Below, in pieces: positions 27,330 to 39,300 of a stretch of DNA of 64,000 nucleotides. The translations under genes were made by a program, and so were the position numbers. Below the pieces are notes generated by a model. It did no database searches, was not told the DNA's origin, and saw only the letters and a list, made by a program, of their open reading frames with translations. This DNA comes from Viridibacillus sp050278625 (GTDB lineage: Bacteria > Bacillota > Bacilli > Bacillales_A > Planococcaceae), in contig NZ_JBNNTI010000016.1 in the NCBI RefSeq assembly GCF_050278625.1, positions 14,301-78,300 on the forward strand, given 5' to 3'. Position 1 is the first letter of the stretch, and each line of letters begins with the position of its first letter.

Positions 27330-30300
27330 TCAAACAAAATCATCATTATCAAATTCTGCGTCAAAATCCTCTAAGAATGTATTGGCTATCTCTTTTGACT
27401 GTAAGGAAATCTGACCAATTGAGACACTATCATTCTCAAGAACAGTCTCAAGCACAGTCTTAAAGCCATTTACTAGATTCATCATCATCGACTCATCAAT
27501 ATTGCTATTGAACAAGTAATCCAATGTAATGCTGTCCTCCTGCTCTTCAACATAGAGCGTAAGTCCGTATTTAGGTTCTATCTGTTCAAATGCATATGGC
27601 TGAACATTAAACCCTTTAAACTCCCATGTCTTATTATCCTTAAATGGCAAATAGTTAAATAGAATCGTAAATAAAGATTCAGGACGGAAATTCAATATTT
27701 CCTTAGCATCGGCATAGATGCATTCATATGGATAATCTTGATGCTCTTGCCCTTGTGCCAACCTATCACGAAGCTGGTACAGATAGTCGATAAATGTAGA
27801 ACAATGATTCAGATTAGAGCTGACGAGCAAAACGTTAAGGAACATACCCGGCATATTCTCAACCTCTTCACGTCTTCTGCCTGCTGCAGAGACACCTACC
27901 GTAAGCTCACTTCGATCCAAGACTCTCAACAGAGCCATCTGGAAGGCACCCATAACGAGCACAGAACTTGTAATAGAATTCTTTTTACAATAATTATCAA
28001 TCGCCTCTGTCCATTGGGAATCTAGCAGAATTTGCTTAACAACCCCGTCTTGTCGCTGTCCGAAAGAATTTCTTACGATAGGCAACTCTGTGTAAGCAAA
28101 GTCCTTAAAGCTATCTATCCAGTACTGTCGAGATTTCTGAATTTCTTCTGATTGCAATAAAGCATTGTGCCATACAGCATAATCTTTATAGTGCAAGGTC
28201 GGTTGAATTAATTGTTCTCCCCCATAGAAACTAGCAAAATCTTTTAACATAATAGACAAAGATATACCGTCAGATGCGATATGATGTACATCAAACAACA
28301 TCAGATGCTTGTCTTGCTCAATTGTAATCAGCGCTGCTCGGAACACTGGAGCCACCGTCAAATCAAATGGCTTAACGAATCGTAACGCCAACTCTTTGAG
28401 TTCTTCTTCTTTTGCCTCCAAAAATTGAATTTCAGGTCCAGCATCAGCTTTGACAATCTGCACAGGCTCTCCTTCAATCAACTCAAACGAAGATCTTAGT
28501 ATTTCATGTCTAGCAACAAGTTTTTTGACTGCATCTTCAAACTTGACCTTGTTGATTTCTCCCTCAAGCATCATAGCTGACGACATGTTATATGCTGTAG
28601 ATTGCTCATTCATCTTCCACATAATGTAGATTCTCTTCTGAGCAGAAGATACAGGATAATACGGCATTTCTCCCACTGGTTGAATAGCGATATGCTGACT
28701 GTACTCCGCTCCCAAGATATATTGCGCAAGCTCGCTAATAGTAGGGTTACTAAATATATTGTTCAGTGGGACGACTACATTCATCTCTCGATGTATTTTG
28801 GACACAAGGATTGTTGCCTTTAAAGAGTGTCCTCCCAGATCAAAGAAGTTATGGTTGATACCTATACCCGTTACATCTAGAATTTGCTCCCACATTTGTA
28901 CTAAATCTTTCTCAGTCTCATTCGTAGGGGCAACATACTCTATCCCGCTATCTAAAGCATTATCTGGTTCAGGTAAAGCTCTCCGATTCACCTTACCACT
29001 GGAGGTAAGTTCAATCTTGTCAATCCGCATGAATCGAGCCGGAATCATATAATCAGGCAGCTCCTGTGATAGATAATGCTTGATCTTTTGTAGATCCAGT
29101 TCCTGTTCAGAAATAATGTAAGCACATAAATATTTGCTGCCAGTCTTATCCGTGCGATCGATAACCACTGCTTCTCTTATCTCATCCATCTTCAGTAACT
29201 GCTCTTCAATTTCTCCAGGTTCTACTCTGTAGCCCCTAAGTTTGATCTGATTGTCCTTACGACCGAGGAATTTGATGTTTCCATCGTGTTCCCAGCACCC
29301 AAGATCACCCGTTCGGTACATTTTCTCTCCAGATTGGAAAGGATTTGGAACAAACTTTTCAGTTGTAAGCGTAGGGTTGTTAAGGTATCCAAGGGCAATT
29401 CCATCACCAGCAATACACAGCTCGCCTGGAACTCCTATCGGCGCAAGATTATCATCCTTATCAAGAATGTAAACCCTTGTATTAGCGATTGGTTTCCCTA
29501 TTGTTGTTGTGAAAGGATCACATTTTGCAACTATAGAATCTACAGTTCCTTCTGTAGGTCCATAATGATTGGTCAACTGATATCCTTTAGAAAGAATGTC
29601 AGCTTTTAACGTGTCGTCGAGCTTGTCTCCAGCAACTAGAACGATATCCAAGCATTCTGGCTTCTCATCGTAACTCAAGAGTTCTTTCAGTGTAACAGGG
29701 ACAAACTGTGCGATTTGGATCTGTTTGTCCTTAACAAACTTGATAAACTCTCTTCGATCAAGTGCCTGTTCCTTCTCAAGGATAAAGATAGTCATACCAT
29801 AGATTAGCGGCGGAAAGATCTCGACGATTGAAGCATCAAACGAAACGTTTGCCATATGAACAATATGTTTATGAAGCTCTAAATCAAACATTTCATTATA
29901 ATATCCCGATATATTAATGACACCACGATGCGTGAGCATTACGCCCTTCGGATTCCCGGTTGATCCCGAAGTATACATAATATAAGAAAGATCTGTTGCT
30001 TCATTAATATGTGCAGGATTATGCACATCTCCTGTGTAATGCGCCTTATCACCAATATCTATAACAGGACCGCCAAAATCTGCTCGACCTGCTAGATGCC
30101 CATATGTTAGCAACAGCTTTGCTTCACTATCCTTGAGCATATATTTGATTCTTTCCTCTGGATAATCAGGATCGATAGGCAGATAAGCTCCTCCTGCCTT
30201 TAGCACTCCAAGTATTGCCACAACTATGTCTATTGAACGCTCCGCCATGATTCCCACAATTTCATTTCTCGAAATCCCGTATTCTCTGAGACGGTGAGCT

Positions 30301-33300
30301 AATTGATTTGCTTTGCTGTTTAATTCGCCATAAGACATTTTTTCATCCCTGCATTCCAAAGCAATCTCGTCCGGTGTAATTGACGCACGCTTTTCAACCA
30401 GTGTGTGGATGGTTTGATCATGTTCATAAGTCATCTCAGTTGAATTGAACTCATGTAAAACCTTGTTTTTCTCTGCTTCGGAAAGCACTTCTAGGTCTTT
30501 TATCTTCAACTCAGGAGATTGAACTACTTCATTCAAGATGTTTACATAGTGGCTTGCGAGATTTTCAATCGTTAACTTAGAAAATAAATCCGTGCAGTAT
30601 TCTAGGCTAAACGATATCTTATCCGAACGCTCAAGAACATCCATGGATAGATCATATTTAGCAGTATTACTTTCCAATTGATAGAAGTCTAGGTCCAGAT
30701 CACCCATGTGGTTGATGTTCTGACTATTGTTGTGCAGTGAGAACACGACATCAAATAATGGATTTCTACTTAGATCACGCTGAAGATTTAGCTTCTCTAC
30801 CAGGTCATCAAATTGATAATTCTGGTTGTCATAAGCCGACAGCGTATTCTGTTTTACTTCTTGTAAGAACTGCATAAATGTCTTTTCGCCCGAAGGTTGA
30901 TTCCTCAAAGGCAACATATTGACAAACATGCCGATCATATCTTTCAAGTCATCATGATGTCTACCAGCAATAGGAGTACCTATTACCATATCTTCTTGAC
31001 CAGTGTATTTGTACAGTAAGGTATAAAATGCCGATAGCATAAGCATATGCAATGTTGTTCCATTGCCAGTTGACATCTTTTTAAGATGTGAGCTTAATGA
31101 CGAGTCCAGCTCAAAATCCAACCTGGTTCCCTTGAAACTTTGTACGCCAGGACGTGGCCCTTCCGTTTGTAGCTCCAGAACTGGGATTTCATCCCCCAAA
31201 ACCTCTAACCAATAATCTTCTTGCTCTCTTAATGCTTCCTTCTGCAACTCATCATTTTGCCATACTGCAAAATCTTTGTACTGGATTCCAGGCTCCGGAA
31301 GCTCCTTACATTGGTAGAAAGCGGTGAATTCCTGAATCATTATATTCATAGACAGACCATCTGCGATGATATGATGCATATCCATCAATAGTACATGCTC
31401 ATTCTCTGCAATCTTAGCAAGTCCCACTCTGAACAATGGAGCTTGGGATAAGTCGAACGGACGAACAAATTCTCTTTGAATTTCACTGATATCTCGTCCT
31501 GTACCCAGCAGTTGACTAATGACAACACCCACATCACTATGGATTCTTTGAACAATCTGGTCCTCGACCATTTCAAAAGCAGTACGTAGTGCCTCATGTC
31601 TTTGTGTCAGCTTTTTAACAGCTTCCTCCAGCCTATCCATATTTATTTTGCCTTTTAGAGACATAGCCACTGGCATATTGTAGCTCGTATCAATGCTATC
31701 GAACTGACAAATAATGTACAGTCGCTTCTGCGCAGAGGATACTGGATAATACTCTCTAGGCTCAGCAGGCTTGATGGAAGTGTGTAAAGTGCGCTCCTTG
31801 GATTCAATGTAATCCGCCAACTGTTTAATCGTTGGACTATTAAATAATTCGCTAAGCGGCAGATCTACATTTAAATGCTTGTGCACTTTGGACACAAAAG
31901 CGGCACCACTCAGAGAATGTCCTCCTATTTCAAAGAAATTATCTTGAATACCAATCTCATTATCTAGACCGATAACTTCCTTCCATAGCTCAACCAGCTG
32001 CTCCTCAAGCGGCGTGGAAGGTGGAATATACTCTGTTTCAGTATGGCTGTCACCGCTTGGCTCTGGTAATGCCTTCAAATCTATTTTTCCATTCGGACTA
32101 AGCGGCATTTCTTCAAGCTGTACAAAATATGTCGGCACCATATATTCAGGAAGCTCTTTTAAAAGATGCGTGCGCAATTCTTTAAAAGTAACCTCAGAGC
32201 AAACAGTAACGTATGCGCATAAATACATGCTACTTTTTCCCTCTCTTGCAGTTACTACAGCTTCTTTAACTGCTTCGTGCCTAACTAATTGCTTTTCAAT
32301 TTCGCCTATTTCAATTCGATGGCCTCTAATCTTAACCTGGTTATCGTTTCTACCAATGTATTCTATATTTCCATCTGGAAGATATTTCGCGATATCCCCT
32401 GTCTTATACATTTTCGCACCATCTACAAATGGGTTATTGATAAACCGCTCATTAGTTAACTCACTTTGATTCAAATATCCTCTAGCTACTCCGTCACCAG
32501 AAATATAGATTTCACCTTGCAAATTTGTCGCTACTGGTTTGAGATACTTGTCTAAAATATAGATTTGAGTATTGTCTATCGGTATTCCGATAGGAACAGA
32601 AACCCCATTATCTTTTTCAGTTTCATACTTATAAATCATACAACCAACGGTAGCTTCAGTCGGTCCATACTCATTGTAGATTTCTATTTCTTCGTGGAAA
32701 CTATTTACCACTTCTTTAGCTACAGTAACCTTCAGATTATCCCCACCGACAATCATTTTCTTCACAGAAGAATGACGATTGTCCCCATCCTTAATCAAGG
32801 TTAAATGTGCAGGAGTTAATTTTACGATCGTTGCTTTATTCTCTTTTAGAACTTTATCTAAAATAAATTCCTTTCCATCTCCAGAATAAATAACGATCTG
32901 ATTACCAGAAATCAATGGCGTGAAGATAGATGTCACGGTCAAATCGAAAGAAATCGAAGAATACAAAGCGAATACTTCATTTTCATCCAAGTATGTTTTC
33001 TTCGCCCACCAAATGTAATGGACCAAGTTTCGCTGTTCAATCATTACTCCCTTTGGTTTACCTGTAGAGCCTGACGTGTAAATAATATACGCCAAATCTT
33101 GAGCGCTACCTATTTTCTTAAGATTAGAGCTATCACCTTCATACAAAATCGAATCATTCAAATCGATAAGATCTGCATCTAATTCAGCAAAACGTTCTAT
33201 CAGCGGTTTCTCAGTCAATACGATTCTAGCCCCACTGTCTTCAAACATATATTGAATACGTTCCTGCGGGTAATCCGGGTCTATTGGGAGATACGCGCCC

Positions 33301-36300
33301 CCAGCTTTGACAATGGCCAACATAGCTGTAACCATCTCTATCGAGCGTTCTGCGATCAGTGCAACAACTACATCTCTACCTACACCTTTATCCCTTAGCA
33401 CTCTCGCCAATTGGTTCGATCGTTCATTAAGCTCCTGATATGTCAGACATTCGCTTTCACATTCGACTGCGATACGTTCAGGTGTTTTTTCTACCTGTTG
33501 CTCAAACAGCTCTTGTATCGTTTTATCCATTGGGTATTCTGCTGTCGTACTATTATATCCAAATAAAATCTGTTCTTTTTCCACCGCTGACAGCAACTCA
33601 ATCTCCGCTAGCTTTAGATCAGGATTATGGACAATTTGCTCAAGTACATAAATAAAATGCGATGCAAATCTTTCCATAGTCACATCTTTAAACAACTTTG
33701 TGCAATACTCCAACAGGAACTGTATGACCCCGCCGTTTTCCTCCGCATTCAGCGTGATATCGAACTTCACGGCTTGATTATCAAGTTTGACTGACTCAAA
33801 TCGTAGTCCTTCTAATTCCAGTCTTCGTTCATCCGTATTTTGAAGTACAAACATAGTATCAAAAAGAGGATTTCTCTCTTTATCCCTATGAATATGTAGC
33901 TTCTCAACAAGCTGCTCGAACTGATAATCAGAGTTTTCAAAAGCCGCTAGTGTATTTTCTTCTACTTCCCGTAAGAAGCTGCTGAATGTCTTTTCATCAT
34001 CGGGCTGATTTCTCATTGCTAGCGTATTCACGAACATACCAATCATTTTTTTCAAATCTGCATGTGACCTACCCGCGATAGGTGAGCCAACAACGATATC
34101 CTGTTGACCTGTATACTTCTGCAAAAGAATATTATAGCTTGCCAGCAATACCATATAGAGAGTGGTTCCCGTCTTTCTAGCGAGTATATTCAACTTGTCA
34201 GTAAGTACCTTATCCAGTTCAAAAGCCAATCTCTTTCCTTCAAAGCTTTGAACTGCCGGTCGCAAATAATCTAAAGGCAGATTAAGAACAGGAATTTCTC
34301 CAGCAAAAGAGTCTAGCCAATATTGCTCCTGCTGTTTGATCGCCTCTGTCTCGAATAGTTTGTACTGCCATTGCGAAAAGTCTTTATATTGTACGCTAAT
34401 TGGAGATAATTCTTTTCCTTCATATAATTGAACAAATTCATCTACCAATATGCCCATAGTTATCCCATCGGAAATGATATGGTGCATATCGAACAGAAGT
34501 AGATGCCTTGTCTCATCAAGCTTGGCGATTCCAACTCTTAACAACGGTGCTTTCTGTAAATCAAAATATTGAATAAAGTTTTTAATAGCATTATCAATAT
34601 CATGCTCTTCCACTTCAAAATGACTTAATGTGAACTCTGCCTTCTCATGAACGATCTGAACTACTTTCCCATCGACCATGTCAAAAGAAGTACGTAACAG
34701 TTCATGTCTTTTTATTAATTGTTGAAGTGTAAGATCTACCTTGCTTAAATTCAGCTTACCTTCAACGATAAATGCCGCAGGTATGTTGTAACTTGTCCCG
34801 ATTCCTTCGAATTGACTTAGGATATACAGCCTCGTCTGTCCAGCAGATGCTATATAATACTCTCTTTCTTCTTGAAGCTCGATTGGTGCATATTGTTGTT
34901 TTCCTGAATGGATAATATAAGCAGCCAACTCTTCAATTGTTGGTCCTTTAAACAATTCCCGCAGAGGTATCTCTACTTCAAATTCTTTATGCAGCTCCGC
35001 CATTAATACAGCCGCTTTTAAGGAATGCCCTCCGAGTTCAAAGAAATTATGTGTAACACCGATGCCTGTAATTCCTAACAACTCTTCCCATATAGGAATC
35101 AGCTTCTCTTCGATGTCATTTGATGGTCCTTTGTAAGAAGATCCTATATCTATATTTCCTTCGACCTCTGGTAACTCATCCACATCAATTTTACCGCTAA
35201 TTTTCAGTGGTAATCTGTCGAGCTTGATAAAGTACGAAGGAACCATATAATTTGGTAGATCCATCAGGAGAAACTTTCTGATTTCCTCTTGATTTAGTTC
35301 TGTATCCGATGTGAGATACGCACATAAATATTTGTTATGATCATCACCCTTCTGGACAACAACAACTGATGTTACACCGTCATATTTCATAATCCGGGTT
35401 TCAATTTCACTAATTTCTATTCTAAACCCACGAATTTTCACTTGAGTGTCTATACGACCCAAAAACTCAATGTTTCCATCACTCAGCCAACGTGCGCGAT
35501 CTCCCGAACGATACAACTTTTGATCCATCGCCAGCTCGCCATAAAGCTCAGTAGGAACGTCCACAAACTTCTCTGCCGTCAGCTCTGGATTATTCAAATA
35601 TCCTCTCGCCAATCCATCACCTCCGATAAATAACTCTCCAGGAACACCCACTGGGCACGGTTGATGGTTTTTATCAAGGATATAAACGCTCGTATTACTT
35701 ATTGGTTTACCGATAGGAATCGTACTTGTATACTCCTTGTTAATCGGGAAACATGCAGTAAATGTCGTGTTTTCGGTTGGACCATATCCATTAAGAATGG
35801 TGAGATCCTTGCAACTATTCCTCACCGCATTGATATGTACAGGCGATAATACATCACCTCCAACCAAGAGATATTTAAGAGTCTCGAACATCTCCGGTCT
35901 GACTGCGGATAACTGGTTAAACAGTGGTGCTGTCAACCACATCGTACTAATCTCCAGATCCAATATCACTTTATGCAATTTCGCAGCGTCTAAAATGATA
36001 TCTTCATTCACAAGACACAACTGCAATCCATTTAATAGCGCACCCCAAATTTCAAAGGTAGAGGCATCAAATACCACAGATCCGGTCTGAAGTATTTTGT
36101 CCCCAGCTTCAAACGTTACATAATTCGTATCTTTCACTAATCTTATTACACCGCGCTGTTCAATCATGGTTCCTTTAGGTTTCCCAGTTGAACCGGAAGT
36201 GTAAATAATATAAGCCAAATCAGAAGGTTTATAAATAGTAGTAATTTGGCTTGCCTTTGTCTCCCAGAGACTGCGATGCTGCAAGCTGATATCGAGACAT

Positions 36301-39300
36301 TCACCAGAAAAATCAATACCAGCAGGTGGATCGCTGGATACTAACAGCAGCTTACACCCACTATCCTCCAACATATATTGCATTCTTTGTTTAGGATACA
36401 CTGGGTCTATTGGTAGATATGCGCCACCAGCCTTGATGATACCTAGGATACCGACGACCATTTCCAATGAACGCTCTGCCATGATAGCCACGATGCTTTG
36501 AGCCCTAACACCGCGCTCCCTTAATACTTCACCAATTATATTAGCCTTGTCATTAAGCTCTTTGTATGTCAAACGATTGTCTCCAAACACTACCGCTGTT
36601 CTATCAGGATGTTGCTCTGCCTGTTCTTCAAACAGCTCACTTAACGTTTTTTCTCTTGGATACTCACTTGTAGTGTTGTTAAAATCATGCAATACCTGTC
36701 TAATTTCATTGGCTGACATGAGACTGATCTCTGCAAGCCTGTTGTTCAAGTTTGTAGGTACTTTTCTTAATAAGTAAAGGAAATGTGTTGCCATTCTCTC
36801 AACTGTGTCACGTCTGAACAGCTTAGTACAATACTCCAATGTAAAGTAGATACGTCCCTTTTCTTCACGGGCACTTAACGTCATGTCAAACTTGGAGATT
36901 TGAGCATCAAACTCGTATGTCTGGAACGCAAGATCACCAAATTGTACTGGAGCAGTTTCAGTATTTTGCAGAACAAACATAATATCGAATAAAGGATTTC
37001 TACTAGCATCTCTTGTTTTCACTTTTTTCTCTACGAGAAGCTCAAACGGATAGTCTTGATTTTCAAAAGCCTTCAATGAGTTACGCTTTACGTTTTGCAA
37101 AAACTGTCTGAACGTTAATTCATCAAGAGCATTATTTCTCATCGCCAACGTATTAACGAACATTCCCATTGTGCGCATCGTCTCTGCATGTTGTCTCCCC
37201 GCTATAGGTGATCCAATCACGATGTCCTGTTGTCCTGAATATTTCGATAAAAGTAAATGGTAAGCTGACAAAAGTACCATATACAAAGTAGTTCCCGTGC
37301 CATTTGCCAGTTCATAAAGTGCCTTGCTATCTTCAACATCTAATTCAAATGCGAAGTTATCACCTTCAAAGCTTTGTACATGCGGACGCGCCTCATCAAT
37401 AGGCAGATCCAATACAGGTACATCACCTTCAAACGTATCTAGCCAATATTGTTCTTGGCTTTTCATAATCTCCGACTCTTGTATAGTATTCTGCCATATA
37501 GAGAAATCTTTGTACTGTATTTCAAGCTCAGGCAAATCTTTCCCCTCATAAAGATCGATAAAATCTTGTATAAATATAGACAGAGAAACTCCATCCGATA
37601 TAATGTGATGCATATCGAATAGAAGGACATGCTTGTGTTGATCTGTTGCTACAAGCTGGCATCTCAGCAACGGAGCTTGTGATAAATCAAATGGTCTTAC
37701 AAACTGCTTCATCAACTCTGGGATTTCATGTTCTCCCGCCTGAGACATCTCTAGCTTAATATCAACCTTATCGTGTACTCTCTGTACAATTTCGCCTTTA
37801 TTGTTATCAAAAGACGTACGAAGCCCATCGTGCCTTTGGATTAACCTCTGAAGCGTTGTTTCAAATCGCTCTCGACTTAGTTTTCCTTCAATGAGTACAG
37901 CCCCAGACATATTATAGTTCGTATTGGATTCTTCCATCTGGCTTAGAATATAAAGCCTTTTTTGTGCAGATGACACAGGATATGTTTCTCGAATCTCAAC
38001 AGGCTGTAATGCTGTATATTTGTTTGTATCTGCGTTTTCAATAGCCTTTGCCAATTCACGAATAGTTGGATTCTCAAAAATAAGACTTACGGTGGCATGC
38101 ACTTCCAGTTCCTTATGAATCTTTGAAACAACAGTCATCGCTCTTAAGGAATGTCCACCCAGTTCAAAAAAGTCGTGATCAATCCCTATAGGCTCGATCC
38201 CAAGTACTTGCTGCCATATAGCCGCCAATTCCTTTTCCAACGTAGTAGAAGGCTCGACGTATTCTACACCCATGCTCATTACCAAATCCGGTTCAGGCAA
38301 TTCTTTTCGGTCCAGCTTTCCGTTAGCAGAAAGTGGTAATTTTTCCATCTGAACAAAAAAGGAAGGAATGCTATGGCTCGGCAACCTTTTTGCCAAAAAT
38401 TGTTTTAGTTCTCTTATCGAAACTTCTTCTTCCCGCGTTACATATGCACATAAATAAGAACTTCCACTATCGTCCTTCTTCACTATGACAGCCGCTTCTT
38501 TAACGACCGGATGATCCACTAATTGTTTTTCAATCTCACCTAGTTCAATTCTGACCCCGCGGATTTTCACTTGGTGATCTAATCTACCAAGATACTCAAT
38601 ATTTCCATCGTCCATCCATCGGGCAAGATCTCCCGTTCTATACATTTTTGTACCCGGCGTGAACGGATTAGAGACAAATTTCTCTGCCGTTAGTTCACTA
38701 CGGTTTAAATATCCTCTAGCCAAGCCTTCTCCGGCAATACATAGCTCCCCAGCAACTCCAACAGGCTGAAGTTTCCCAATGTTATCTACGATATATAATT
38801 GAATATTATCAATTGGTTTGCCTATTGGGATAATGTCGAGCTTGTCACCAGTCGAGCAATTGAAATATGAAACATCAATGGCTGCCTCTGTAGGACCGTA
38901 CAGGTTAATGAGTCGAGCTTGCGTTGTTTCATAGAAAAGTTTGTTGAATTTTTCTGCCTGTTTCGCCAGCAATGCCTCTCCACTACAAAAGACTTTCTTT
39001 AAGCTTTCCAACTTAGCCAATCCATCCATATCTTCAATATAGTCCAAGAAAATGTTTAACATTGATGGAACAAAATGCATGGTGCTTACTTTGTATTTAT
39101 TTATGCATTCGACAATAGTCCTTGGATCTTTTTCTCCTTCTGGCTCAAGGAAGCACACAGTCGCTCCTGTAATTGCCCACCAAAACATCTCCCATACAGA
39201 GACATCAAAGGTATAAGGAGTCTTTTGCATAATCACATCCGACTCATGAATCGGATATGCCGTTTGCATCCAATTTATTCTATTCACAAGAGAATAGTGG

